Made by a program: the position numbers and the translations under genes
Shown: piece after piece, positions 35,079-43,494 of the stretch
How the letters are laid out: the number at the start of each line of letters is the position of its first letter
How positions within the stretch are numbered: the first letter of the stretch is position 1
Origin: Prevotellaceae bacterium
GTDB lineage: Bacteria > Bacteroidota > Bacteroidia > Bacteroidales > Bacteroidaceae
DNA length: 57,947 nt
Assembly (NCBI GenBank): GCA_029218445.1
Contig: JAQXRI010000051.1
Location: forward strand, 1 to 57,947
Reading direction: 5' to 3'
Notes under the pieces: generated by a model
The model's input: only the letters and a program-made list of their open reading frames with translations
Database searches by the model: none
What the model was told of the DNA's origin: nothing

Positions 35079-36170
35079 ATGACAAGCACAACAGAAAATG
35101 CGAATTTGTGTGGTCTGAATCGTAAAGATTTCCAGACCACAATCAACGGCAAAAAGACCGACTTATACATACTCAGAAACCGTAAGGGTTACGAAGTTGC
35201 CATCTCCAACTACGGTGGCGCCATCGTTGCAATAATGGTTCCTGACAAGGACGGAAAGGTTGCCAATGTCATTCAAGGCTTTGACAGCATTCAGGCACTT
35301 GTAGAAACTGACGAGATTTACCGTTCAACGCTTATTGGTCGCTATGGCAACCGTATTTGCAAGGGTAAGTTTACACTTAACGGCAAAGACTACCAGTTGG
35401 CCACCAACGACGGTCCAAACCACTTGCATGGTGGTATAAAGGGATTCAACGTTCGTGTATGGGATGCAAGACAGATGGGTCCGCGTTCATTGGCTCTCAA
35501 CTATACTTCCGCTTACGGCGAAGAGGGTTTCTCGGGCGAAATGAAGGTGACGGTCGAATTTACATTCACCGACGACAACGAGCTGGTGATTGAATATCTC
35601 GCCACTACCAACAAGAAGACGATAGCTTGTCTTACACACCATGCGTTCTTCTCATTGACCGGCATCGCCAATCCAACGGCAACCATCGAGAATCAAATTT
35701 GTGAAATCAACGCCGACTTCTATCTGCCCATCGACAACACAAGCATTCCTACAGGCGAGATACTCAAGGTCAGCGGCACTCCATTCGATTTCACCCAGCC
35801 AAAACCATTTGGTCAGGACATCGACGCCGACAACGAGCAGATCAAGAACGGTTCGGGATACGACCACAACTATGTGCTCAACAAGAAGGAAGAGGGTGAG
35901 CTCAGCTTCGCCGCCAAGATTACCGAGCCTGTAAGCGGCCGTACACTTGAGGTTTACACTACTGAGCCTGGCATGCAGCTCTATACGGCCAACTTCTGTT
36001 CGGGCAAGGTAGGTCAGCACGGTGCCACCTTCCCACGCCGTTCGGCAGTTTGCCTCGAGTGCCAGCACTTCCCCGACTCTCCAAACCGTCCTTACTTCCC
36101 GTCTGTTGTATTGAGGCCTAACGAGCAGTACAAGCAGAAGACAATCTATAAATTTGGTGTAGAAAAATAA
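35079..36170 (+). CDS. galM: Aldose 1-epimerase (galactose mutarotase), cytoplasmic
   Basis: 363 residues, no signal peptide. GalM features: LIGRYGNRICKGKFTLNG, the NHLHGGIKGFNVRVWD segment with the first conserved His, CLTHHAFFSLTG with the catalytic His, SGYDHNYVLN, and the catalytic-Glu region VCLECQHFPDSPNRP. It interconverts alpha and beta anomers of galactose or related aldoses. A sugar MFS transporter and galactokinase follow on the same strand, so this is the intracellular mutarotase of galactose uptake. A second, lipid-anchored paralogue is at 38994. Confidence 0.95.
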   Translation: MTSTTENANLCGLNRKDFQTTINGKKTDLYILRNRKGYEVAISNYGGAIVAIMVPDKDGKVANVIQGFDSIQALVETDEIYRSTLIGRYGNRICKGKFTLNGKDYQLATNDGPNHLHGGIKGFNVRVWDARQMGPRSLALNYTSAYGEEGFSGEMKVTVEFTFTDDNELVIEYLATTNKKTIACLTHHAFFSLTGIANPTATIENQICEINADFYLPIDNTSIPTGEILKVSGTPFDFTQPKPFGQDIDADNEQIKNGSGYDHNYVLNKKEEGELSFAAKITEPVSGRTLEVYTTEPGMQLYTANFCSGKVGQHGATFPRRSAVCLECQHFPDSPNRPYFPSVVLRPNEQYKQKTIYKFGVEK

Positions 36171-36188
36171 GCAAAAACAATATTTTAT

Positions 36189-36223
36189 CCATGCTCTATA
36201 TATATTAAATATGTAGGGCATGG
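36189..36223. terminator. Hairpin between mutarotase and sugar transporter genes
   Basis: A 15-bp stem with G-U pairs (CCATGCTCTATATAT with ATATGTAGGGCATGG) and a five-base loop. No T-run follows directly, so it may lower, rather than end, transcription into the transporter gene. Confidence 0.5.
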
Positions 36224-36286
36224 ATTTGCCGCATATTTTTGCAAACCTCCTAAATAATATTAACAAAATAGCAATAACTTAAAGAA

Positions 36287-37525
36287 ATGAGTCAAAAACA
36301 AACACCGAACTACACGTTCGCACTTATCGTTGTGTTCATTGTATGCTTCCTTATCGGTTTTGTAACTACGATGAACAATTCCATGATTCCATTCTGTTCT
36401 AAAGCCTTCAACCTTACGGCTCAAGACGGACAGTATGTAAACTCTGCTTTTTATGGTGCCTACCTTCTCGCCATTCCTTTCTCTCTCCTGATGAGCAAGA
36501 TTGGCTATAAGGGCACGCTTGTGCTTGGCCTTGCCGTGGTGGGTGTAGGATTCGTCATCAACTCTCTTGGCATCAATGCCGCCATTTCAGCCGGCGCCAA
36601 CGTCTATGCCGTATTCCTCGGCACGATGTGTCTTGTGGCCATGGGTATCGTGATGTTGCAGAACGTAGCCAACCCATACGTTATGGTTCTCGGCTCACCT
36701 GAAAAGGGTGCGTTCCGCATGACACTCTCTCAGGCATTGAACTCTGTAGCCACTACCGTTGCGCCTATCTTCATCACACAGATTATCATTGCAGGCAAGA
36801 CACCTGCTCCAGAGTATGTGCCTGGCCCATATCTTGGTCTTGGTATATTCACTCTCGTGGTATGTGTTATTCTGCTTTTGCTCAAGTTGCCAAAGATTGA
36901 CGAAGGCAAGCAGGCCGAAGAGGCAGGCGAGCACCGCCAGTATAAGAGCAGCGTGTTCAAGTATCCGCATGTGTGGCTCGGTGCCCTTGGCATTTTCGCT
37001 TACATGGGTGTTGAGATTGGCGTGCCCTCGATGCTTAAGTATCGTTTTGAGATTCTGCCTGAGTATGCAGGCGTTGATGTTTCCGACATCGTTACCGGAT
37101 ATCTGTCGTTCTACTGGGGTGGCATGATGGTTGGCCGTTTTGTTGGTGCAGGCATCCTCACCAAGTTTGAGCCACGCAAGCTCCTCACTTCTTGCCTCTG
37201 CCTTGGCGCTCTCTGCATTCTGCTCTCATTGCTGTTCTCAAGCAGCATGCTCGGCATTTGGTGTATGCTTGCTGCCGGTTTGTTCCACTCTGTCATGTGG
37301 CCATTGATTTTCAATCTTGGTCTTCAGGAGCTTGGTCCTCACACCAAGGCCGCTTCGGGTGTCATCAACACTGGCGTTATTGGTGCAGCTGTGCTGATGC
37401 CTCTCATGGGAGCCATCGTTGACATGACTGGTGTCATCATCGCCATGTGCTTCCTGTTTGTATTCTACGCCTACATCATCTGGTTCTGCAACTGGGGCAG
37501 CAAGATAGGCTTGAGCTTAAAGTAA
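36287..37525 (+). CDS. Sugar MFS transporter (FucP/GluP type)
   Basis: 412 residues with twelve predicted helices. The first (FALIVVFIVCFLIGFVTTMNNSMIPF) and the loop after it match the fucose/glucose/galactose permease family, as do LLMSKIGYKGTLVLGLAVVGVGF and the mid-protein MVGRFVGAGILTKFEPRK. Such proteins import sugar with protons at the inner membrane. Between a mutarotase gene and galactokinase gene, galactose is the likely substrate. Confidence 0.93.
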   Translation: MSQKQTPNYTFALIVVFIVCFLIGFVTTMNNSMIPFCSKAFNLTAQDGQYVNSAFYGAYLLAIPFSLLMSKIGYKGTLVLGLAVVGVGFVINSLGINAAISAGANVYAVFLGTMCLVAMGIVMLQNVANPYVMVLGSPEKGAFRMTLSQALNSVATTVAPIFITQIIIAGKTPAPEYVPGPYLGLGIFTLVVCVILLLLKLPKIDEGKQAEEAGEHRQYKSSVFKYPHVWLGALGIFAYMGVEIGVPSMLKYRFEILPEYAGVDVSDIVTGYLSFYWGGMMVGRFVGAGILTKFEPRKLLTSCLCLGALCILLSLLFSSSMLGIWCMLAAGLFHSVMWPLIFNLGLQELGPHTKAASGVINTGVIGAAVLMPLMGAIVDMTGVIIAMCFLFVFYAYIIWFCNWGSKIGLSLK

Positions 37526-37568
37526 AAGAAACATAACTTAATAATAACTATTTAATTACAAATTGTTT

Positions 37569-38729
37569 ATGGATATAGAATTCGTAAGAAGTCGCTTTAT
37601 TAAGCATTTTGATGGCAAAACAGGTAACGTTTACGCTTCACCTGGTCGTATAAATCTCATTGGCGAGCACACCGACTATAATGGTGGCTTCGTTTTCCCC
37701 GGAGCTGTTGACAAGGGCATGATTTGTGAAGTGCGTCCTAACGGCACCGATACCGTTATGGCTTACTCCATCGACCTCAAGGACCGCGTAGAGTTCAAGG
37801 TTGACGACCCTCAGGGACCACGCGCCAGCTGGGCACGCTACATCTATGGTGTAGTACAGGAAATGAAGAAGTTGGGCGTTGACGTCAAGGGATTCAACAC
37901 TGCTTTTGCCGGCGACGTGCCTCTTGGTGCCGGCATGTCTTCATCAGCCGCCCTTGAGAGCTGCTATGCTTATGCACTCAACGACCTCTTTGGCGACAAT
38001 AAGGTTTCTAAGTGGGATATGGTTCTTGCCGGCCAGGCCACTGAGCACAACTACTGCGGTGTCAACTGCGGTATCATGGACCAGTTTGCAAGTGTATTTG
38101 GCAAGGAAGGTTGCCTCATGCGCCTCGACTGCCGCAGCCGTGAGTTTGAATACTTCCCATTCAAGCCCGTCGGCTACAAGTTGGTATTGCTCGACTCTGT
38201 TGTTAAGCACGAGCTTGCAGGTTCGCCTTACAACGACCGTCGCAACAGCTGCGAGAACGTAGTGAAGCACATTGCCGCAAAGCATCCTGAGGCAAAGTTC
38301 GAAACGCTGCGCGACTGCACATGGGAGCAGCTTGACGAGGTTAAGGCCGAAGTTGGCGACGAGGACTATCGTCGCGCCAAGTTCGTGCTGGGTGAGAAGG
38401 ACCGCGTACTTGCCGTATGCGATGCCCTCAACGCAGGCGACTATGAGACTGTTGGACAGAAGATGTATGAAACTCACTACGGCTTGTCAAAGGAGTATGA
38501 GGTATCTTGCGAAGAACTCGACTACCTCAACGACTTGGCAAAGGAAAACGGCGTAACCGGTAGCCGCATCATGGGTGGTGGCTTCGGTGGCTGTACCATC
38601 AACCTTGTCAAGGAGGAAATCTACGACAAGTTCATTGCCGACGCAAAGGAGAAGTTCACAGCCAAGTACGGCCATGCTCCAAAGGTTTATGACGTTGTAA
38701 TCGGCGACGGTTCACGAAAGCTCTGCTAA
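37569..38729 (+). CDS. galK: Galactokinase
   Basis: I start at ATG 37569 (386 residues) rather than the TTG two codons upstream. GHMP kinase signatures are all present: GRINLIGEHTDYNGGFVFPGAVD (galactokinase signature, about 23-45), the ATP-binding loop PLGAGMSSSAALE (about 120-132), CGIMDQFASVFG with the catalytic Asp, and motif 3 GGGFGGCTINLV. It makes galactose 1-phosphate. galT and galE, needed to finish the Leloir pathway, are not in this window. Confidence 0.98.
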   Translation: MDIEFVRSRFIKHFDGKTGNVYASPGRINLIGEHTDYNGGFVFPGAVDKGMICEVRPNGTDTVMAYSIDLKDRVEFKVDDPQGPRASWARYIYGVVQEMKKLGVDVKGFNTAFAGDVPLGAGMSSSAALESCYAYALNDLFGDNKVSKWDMVLAGQATEHNYCGVNCGIMDQFASVFGKEGCLMRLDCRSREFEYFPFKPVGYKLVLLDSVVKHELAGSPYNDRRNSCENVVKHIAAKHPEAKFETLRDCTWEQLDEVKAEVGDEDYRRAKFVLGEKDRVLAVCDALNAGDYETVGQKMYETHYGLSKEYEVSCEELDYLNDLAKENGVTGSRIMGGGFGGCTINLVKEEIYDKFIADAKEKFTAKYGHAPKVYDVVIGDGSRKLC

Positions 38730-38758
38730 ACCCACTTTTCAGGTTACAGCGAATATAT

Positions 38759-38798
38759 AAGGGACATATATATAATAGGTAGATGTGTCCCTTTTTTA
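38759..38798 (+). terminator. Terminator after galK
   Basis: AAGGGACA pairs with TGTCCCTT, followed by TTTTTT; it closes the galactose gene set. Confidence 0.88.
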
Positions 38799-38874
38799 TA
38801 AACTCACTTATAGTGTTAATATAAGTGAAATGAGCTTGTTTTTGACCCATGAAAACGTGAAATGCGCCTTGAAT

Positions 38875-38891
38875 AGTGTAAATTTTACACT
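38875..38891. promoter_or_regulatory. Candidate operator palindrome upstream of the lipoprotein mutarotase gene
   Basis: A perfect inverted repeat, AGTGTAAA and TTTACACT around a single T, 26 bp upstream of the -33 box at 38918. A second inverted repeat (ACTTATA...TATAAGT) lies at about 38806-38826. The nearby Nudix-type regulator is one possible binder. Confidence 0.5.
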
Positions 38892-38917
38892 CTTAACAAA
38901 AAAAAACGGCAAAAATG

Positions 38918-38948
38918 TTTGTTATTTAAAAAAATAGTTGTAATTTAG
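38918..38948 (+). promoter_or_regulatory. Promoter of the mutarotase lipoprotein and downstream arabinose genes
   Basis: TTTG at 38918-38921, a 19-bp spacer, TAATTTAG at 38941-38948 (one mismatch), 45 bp before the ATG at 38994. Confidence 0.65.
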
Positions 38949-38993
38949 CGCACAAATTCAGAACAATCCTAAAGTACAACTAAAAACAAACTC

Positions 38994-40163
38994 ATGAAGA
39001 GACAGATTAAGGCATCCATCTTTGGTGTAGGAATGCTTGCTATAGCAGCAGCAAGTTGCACCTCTGGTCAGCAGGTAGCCGAGACAGTTTCAGGTCTGAA
39101 TCCTGCAAAGTTTGATTCTACAATCAATGGTAAGAAAACCGCGTTGTATGTCTTGAAGAACAACAACGGCATGGAAGTGTGCATCACAAACTTTGGTGCC
39201 CGTGTCGTATCGCTTGTCGTGCCCGACAAGGACGGCAAGCCTACCGACGTTGTTCTTGGCTATGACAACATTGCCCAGTATGCCGACATTGAGAATTCGC
39301 CAAGCGACTTCGGCTCGTCGGTGGGACGTTACGCCAACCGCATCAACCAGGGAAAGATTACGGTAGATGGTCAGGAGTACCAGCTTCCTCAGAACAACTT
39401 CGGCCACTGCCTCCACGGTGGTCCTACAGGTTGGATGTATCAGGTGTATGACGCCGAGCAGCCCAACGATTCGACGCTCAAGTTCACCATCGTTTCGCCC
39501 GACGGCGACAACAACTTCCCCGGTACCGTAACGGCAGTCACCACTTACACCGTGAAGAGCGACAACACGCTCGACATCACTTGGGAGGCTACCACCGACA
39601 AGGAGACAATCATCAATCAGACCAACCACAGCTATTTCAACCTCAACGGCGATCCTTCAAAGCCAGGCATGAACATGGTGCTCTATGTCAATGCCGACAA
39701 CTACACGCCAGCCGACTCCACCTATATGACGACGGGCGAGATAGCACCTGTTGAAGGCACACCAATGGACTTCCGCAAGGAGCACGCCATCGAAGAGACT
39801 ATTGTTGACACCACATTCCAACAAATCAAAAATGCTTCAGGCTACGACCACAACTGGTGTCTTAACACTTACAAGGACGGCAAAGGCGACGATACACAAG
39901 TTTGTGCATCACTCTACTCTCCTGTTACCGGCATCTTCCTTGAGATGTACACCAACGAGCCAGGTGTTCAGGTTTACACCGGCAACTTCCAGGGCACTGG
40001 CGTAAGCTGCAAGCATGGCATAAAGTATCCAAAGCAAGTTTCCGTTTGCCTTGAAAGCCAGAAATACCCCGACTCTCCAAACAAGAAGGACTGGCCTCAG
40101 CCTTACCTCAAGCCAGGTGAGAAGTACTACAGCCATTGCGCCTACAAGTTCTCGGTGAAATAA
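38994..40163 (+). CDS. Aldose 1-epimerase, lipoprotein
   Basis: 389 residues. It starts with a lipoprotein signal (MLAIAAASCTSGQQ, lipid Cys about 22), so it acts in the periplasm or at the membrane surface. The GalM fold motifs are complete: GRYANRINQGKITVDG, NNFGHCLHGGPTGW, INQTNHSYFNLNG, SGYDHNWCLN, VCLESQKYPDSPNKKDWP. Placed directly before a sodium/sugar symporter and the arabinose genes, it probably equilibrates sugar anomers before import. It may be cotranscribed with the symporter (40-bp gap). Confidence 0.95.
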   Translation: MKRQIKASIFGVGMLAIAAASCTSGQQVAETVSGLNPAKFDSTINGKKTALYVLKNNNGMEVCITNFGARVVSLVVPDKDGKPTDVVLGYDNIAQYADIENSPSDFGSSVGRYANRINQGKITVDGQEYQLPQNNFGHCLHGGPTGWMYQVYDAEQPNDSTLKFTIVSPDGDNNFPGTVTAVTTYTVKSDNTLDITWEATTDKETIINQTNHSYFNLNGDPSKPGMNMVLYVNADNYTPADSTYMTTGEIAPVEGTPMDFRKEHAIEETIVDTTFQQIKNASGYDHNWCLNTYKDGKGDDTQVCASLYSPVTGIFLEMYTNEPGVQVYTGNFQGTGVSCKHGIKYPKQVSVCLESQKYPDSPNKKDWPQPYLKPGEKYYSHCAYKFSVK

Positions 40164-40203
40164 ATACGAATAATAAAAACTTAATCAAATAATTTAGAAA
40201 ACA

Positions 40204-41928
40204 ATGAATTGGACATCAACAGAATTTATCTGGCTTGACTGGACTGTACTCGCCATAGGTATTGTAGGCGTAGTATGGGCTGTTTGGAGAGCGATTGTTA
40301 AGGACAAGCAGTCGCAGAAGGGCGAAGACTCATCAGCCTACCTCTTTGGTAAGGGTGAGCCTTGGTATGTAATCGGTATGGCTATCTTTGCCGCCAACAT
40401 CGGCAGTGAGCACCTCGTAGGCCTCGCAGGCACAGGTGCCAAGAGTGGTGTGGGTATGGCCCACTGGGAGATGCAGGGATGGATGATTCTCATCCTCGGT
40501 TGGCTTTTCGTGCCGTTCTATCAGCTTCTCATCAACAAGATGGGCAAAATCATCACCATGCCCGACTTCCTGAAGTTCCGCTACACTCAGCGCACAGGTT
40601 CATGGCTCTCTATCATCACCCTCGTGGCTTACATCCTCACTAAGGTCAGCGTTACAGCCCTTACAGGTGGTATCTTCTTCGAGTATCTGTGGGGTCTTAA
40701 CTTCTGGGCAGGCGCCATCGGCCTTATCATCCTTACCGCCATCTTCACCGTGTTCGGCGGCATGAAGGGTGTGATGACCCTCTCCACCATTCAGACTCCT
40801 ATCCTCGTCATCGGTTCGTTCCTCGTGCTCTTCCTTGGTCTTGCCACTCTTGGCGGCGGCAACATCGGCGAAGGTTGGACAAGCATGATGAACTACTGCA
40901 ACCAGCTCAACAACGGCTACGGAACGACCCACATGTTCCACTGGGAGGCTGGCGACAGCATGTATCAGGAATATCCCGGCTTCGTAGTGTTCATTGGCGC
41001 AACCATCATCGGTTTCTGGTATTGGTGTACTGACCAGCACATCGTTCAGCGTGTGCTCGGACAGGTTCCCGGCGAGAGCAACGAGGAGGTTATGAAGCGT
41101 GCCCGCCGCGGTACCATCGCCGCCGGTTTCTTCAAGGTGCTTCCTTGCTTCATGTTCCTCATCCCTGGTATGATTGCCGCAGCTTTGGCTGAGCAGGGTT
41201 CCATCGAGATGCAGGAGACCGACGCCGCCTTTGCCATCATGGTCAAGAACGTTCTGCCTGCCGGTATCAAGGGTATCGTGACCATCGGTTTCATCTGCGC
41301 CCTCGTAGCTTCTTTGGCAGCATTCTTCAACAGCTGTGCGACACTCTTCACCGAGGACTTCTACAAGCCTCTGAAGAAGGGTCTCAGCGAGGAGCACTAC
41401 GTGTTTGTAGGCCGTGTAGCTACCGTCGTTGTCGTTGTCCTTGGCTTTGCATGGTTGCCCATCATGATGAAGATGGATACTCTCTACAACTACCTCCAGG
41501 GCATCCAGTCGCTTTTGGCTCCTGCCATGGTAGCAGTGTTCGCCATGGGTATCTTCTCCAAGAAGATTACTCCTAAGGCAGGTGAATACACCATGATTGT
41601 GGGCTTCCTCATCGGTATGGTACGCCTCGTCACCAACGTCATCACCGACACTGGCAAGGCAGCCATGGACGGTGCCTTCTGGGATGCCACCGCATGGTTC
41701 TGGCAGACCAACTGGCTCGTGTTCGAGTGCTGGCTGCTTGTGTTCCTCCTCCTCTTCATGGTTGTTGTCAGCTGCTTCACTCCAGCGCCAAGCAAGGAGC
41801 AGGTCGATGCCATCACCTTCACCTCCGACTTCAAGAAGTCCATACGTGAGAGCTGGGGCTGGTTTGACATCGTTGGAACACTCGTCGTTATCGGTCTCTG
41901 CGCCGCATTCTATGCTTACTTCTGGTAA
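40204..41928 (+). CDS. Sodium/solute symporter (SSS family), probable sugar transporter
   Basis: 574 residues and about 14 hydrophobic helices. SGLT-like features include FAANIGSEHLVGLAGTGAKSG near the N-terminus, PDFLKFRYTQRTGSWLS, WYWCTDQHIVQRVLG (the SSS signature region) and GFICALVASLAAFFNSCATLFTEDFY. It should import a sugar with sodium. Gene order (mutarotase, symporter, Nudix-type regulator, araD, araA, kinase) points to L-arabinose, by analogy with Bacteroides arabinose loci. It is followed by a hairpin at 41964-42003. Confidence 0.93.
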   Translation: MNWTSTEFIWLDWTVLAIGIVGVVWAVWRAIVKDKQSQKGEDSSAYLFGKGEPWYVIGMAIFAANIGSEHLVGLAGTGAKSGVGMAHWEMQGWMILILGWLFVPFYQLLINKMGKIITMPDFLKFRYTQRTGSWLSIITLVAYILTKVSVTALTGGIFFEYLWGLNFWAGAIGLIILTAIFTVFGGMKGVMTLSTIQTPILVIGSFLVLFLGLATLGGGNIGEGWTSMMNYCNQLNNGYGTTHMFHWEAGDSMYQEYPGFVVFIGATIIGFWYWCTDQHIVQRVLGQVPGESNEEVMKRARRGTIAAGFFKVLPCFMFLIPGMIAAALAEQGSIEMQETDAAFAIMVKNVLPAGIKGIVTIGFICALVASLAAFFNSCATLFTEDFYKPLKKGLSEEHYVFVGRVATVVVVVLGFAWLPIMMKMDTLYNYLQGIQSLLAPAMVAVFAMGIFSKKITPKAGEYTMIVGFLIGMVRLVTNVITDTGKAAMDGAFWDATAWFWQTNWLVFECWLLVFLLLFMVVVSCFTPAPSKEQVDAITFTSDFKKSIRESWGWFDIVGTLVVIGLCAAFYAYFW

Positions 41929-41963
41929 TATTTGAAATCAATTATAACGAATTATTTTTAGAG

Positions 41964-42003
41964 TCATCGGGCGGGGGTCTCGCCGCAGATTCTCGTCCGA
42001 TGA
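41964..42003. other. Hairpin between symporter and araR
   Basis: TCATCGGGCG pairs with CGTCCGATGA (10 bp, one G-U). No T-run; it could be a weak terminator, a processing site or a regulatory stem ahead of araR. Confidence 0.5.
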
Positions 42004-42037
42004 ATATTCAAGAAACCTTAAAACACCAATTAGAGAG

Positions 42038-42715
42038 ATGACTATATTCTACCAAGAACATCCGAAAGTACTTGTGTCGGTTGACTGCATCATTTTCGGA
42101 TTCGACGAAGGTCAGTTGCGCATTCTTGTCGGAAGGCGACAGATGGACCCGGGACGAGGCGAGTGGTCGCTGTATGGAGGTTTCGTCAATGCCGACGAGA
42201 GCATCGACGAGGCTGCCAACAGGGTGATACTCGAATTGACCGGACTCCGCAATCTTTACATCCGTCAGGTGGGCGCCTTCGGTAGAGTGGACCGTGACCC
42301 TGGCGAACGTGTCATCTCCATAGCCTACTATGCCCTCATCAACGTCAAGGACTACGACAAGTCGCTGCAGATGCAGCATGGGGTGGAGTGGGTGAACATC
42401 AAGGAAATGCCAGTACTGTATTCCGACCACAACGATATGGTAAGGAGGGCACGGAAGATGATGAGACAGAAAATATCAAGTGAACCGATTGGCTTCAATC
42501 TTTTGCCCAACCTGTTCACGCTCACTCAACTGCAAAAGCTTTATGAAGCCGTGATGGGAGAAGAGGTTGACAAGCGCAATTTCAGAAAACGCATCAAGGA
42601 AATGGACTTCATAGAGAAGACAGAGCTTATAGACAAGCTGAACTCGAAGCGCGGAGCATCGCTCTACCGTTTCAACCAAAGGGCCTATCACGACGACCCT
42701 TACTTTAAACTTTGA
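42038..42715 (+). CDS. araR: Nudix-fold transcriptional regulator of arabinose use (AraR, NrtR family)
   Basis: 225 residues: a Nudix domain (about 10-140) and a C-terminal winged helix ([33 protein letters not shown]). The Nudix box is present in outline, [21 protein letters not shown], but the catalytic pattern REUxEE reads R-V-I-L-E-L, so two glutamates needed for hydrolysis are gone. That fits the NrtR-type regulators that use the domain to bind a sugar or nucleotide effector. Bacteroides thetaiotaomicron is known to control arabinose genes with a regulator of this kind. Here it sits directly before araD, araA and the kinase gene. Confidence 0.92.
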   Translation: MTIFYQEHPKVLVSVDCIIFGFDEGQLRILVGRRQMDPGRGEWSLYGGFVNADESIDEAANRVILELTGLRNLYIRQVGAFGRVDRDPGERVISIAYYALINVKDYDKSLQMQHGVEWVNIKEMPVLYSDHNDMVRRARKMMRQKISSEPIGFNLLPNLFTLTQLQKLYEAVMGEEVDKRNFRKRIKEMDFIEKTELIDKLNSKRGASLYRFNQRAYHDDPYFKL

Positions 42716-42743
42716 ATATAAACTTACTCAAATACATACAATT

Positions 42744-43448
42744 ATGTTAGAAGCATTAAAAGAAAAAGTGTTTAAGGCCAACCTCGATTTGGTAAAGCAC
42801 AATCTTGTGATATTCACATGGGGCAACGTTTCTGGCATCGACCGCGAAAAGGGCCTCGTAGTTATTAAACCTTCAGGCGTCAGCTACGACGATATGAAAG
42901 CCTCTGACATGGTGGTTGTTGACCTCGCTACAGGCAAAGTGGTAGAAGGCGACCTCAACCCATCGTCGGACACTCCAACCCACCTCGTCCTCTACCGCAC
43001 CTTCCCCGAAATAGGCGGTGTGGTTCACACTCACTCTACCTATGCCACCGCTTGGGCTCAGGCCGGCAAGGACATTCCCAACATCGGAACAACCCATGCC
43101 GACTACTTCCACGACGACATCCCATGCACCGAGTCAATGACCGAGGCCGAGGTCAAGGGCGACTATGAGCTTGAAACGGGCAACGTCATCGTCAAGCGCA
43201 TCAAGGACGGCAACATCAATCCAGTCCACACGCCTGGCGTGCTGGTAAAGAACCATGGTCCTTTCTCTTGGGGCAAGGATGCCGACAATGCCGTTTACAA
43301 TGCCGTTGTTATGGAGCAGGTGGCCAAGATGGCCTTCGTTTCATATTCTGTAAATCCTGAAACGACCATGAATCCTCTTCTCATCGAGAAGCACTTCAGT
43401 CGCAAGCACGGTCCCAACGCCTACTACGGACAGAAGAAGAAAGGATAA
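42744..43448 (+). CDS. araD: L-ribulose-5-phosphate 4-epimerase
   Basis: 234 residues, class II aldolase fold. Motifs: [22 protein letters not shown] (phosphate and substrate loop), [12 protein letters not shown], the zinc ligands in [16 protein letters not shown] (His-x-His), and [13 protein letters not shown] with the third zinc His region. It converts L-ribulose 5-phosphate to D-xylulose 5-phosphate, the last arabinose-specific step. araR ends 28 bp upstream; araA begins 46 bp downstream. Confidence 0.98.
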   Translation: MLEALKEKVFKANLDLVKHNLVIFTWGNVSGIDREKGLVVIKPSGVSYDDMKASDMVVVDLATGKVVEGDLNPSSDTPTHLVLYRTFPEIGGVVHTHSTYATAWAQAGKDIPNIGTTHADYFHDDIPCTESMTEAEVKGDYELETGNVIVKRIKDGNINPVHTPGVLVKNHGPFSWGKDADNAVYNAVVMEQVAKMAFVSYSVNPETTMNPLLIEKHFSRKHGPNAYYGQKKKG

Positions 43449-43494
43449 TAAATTATTTAAACAATCATAATTACTAATTAAAAAACTTACAACT

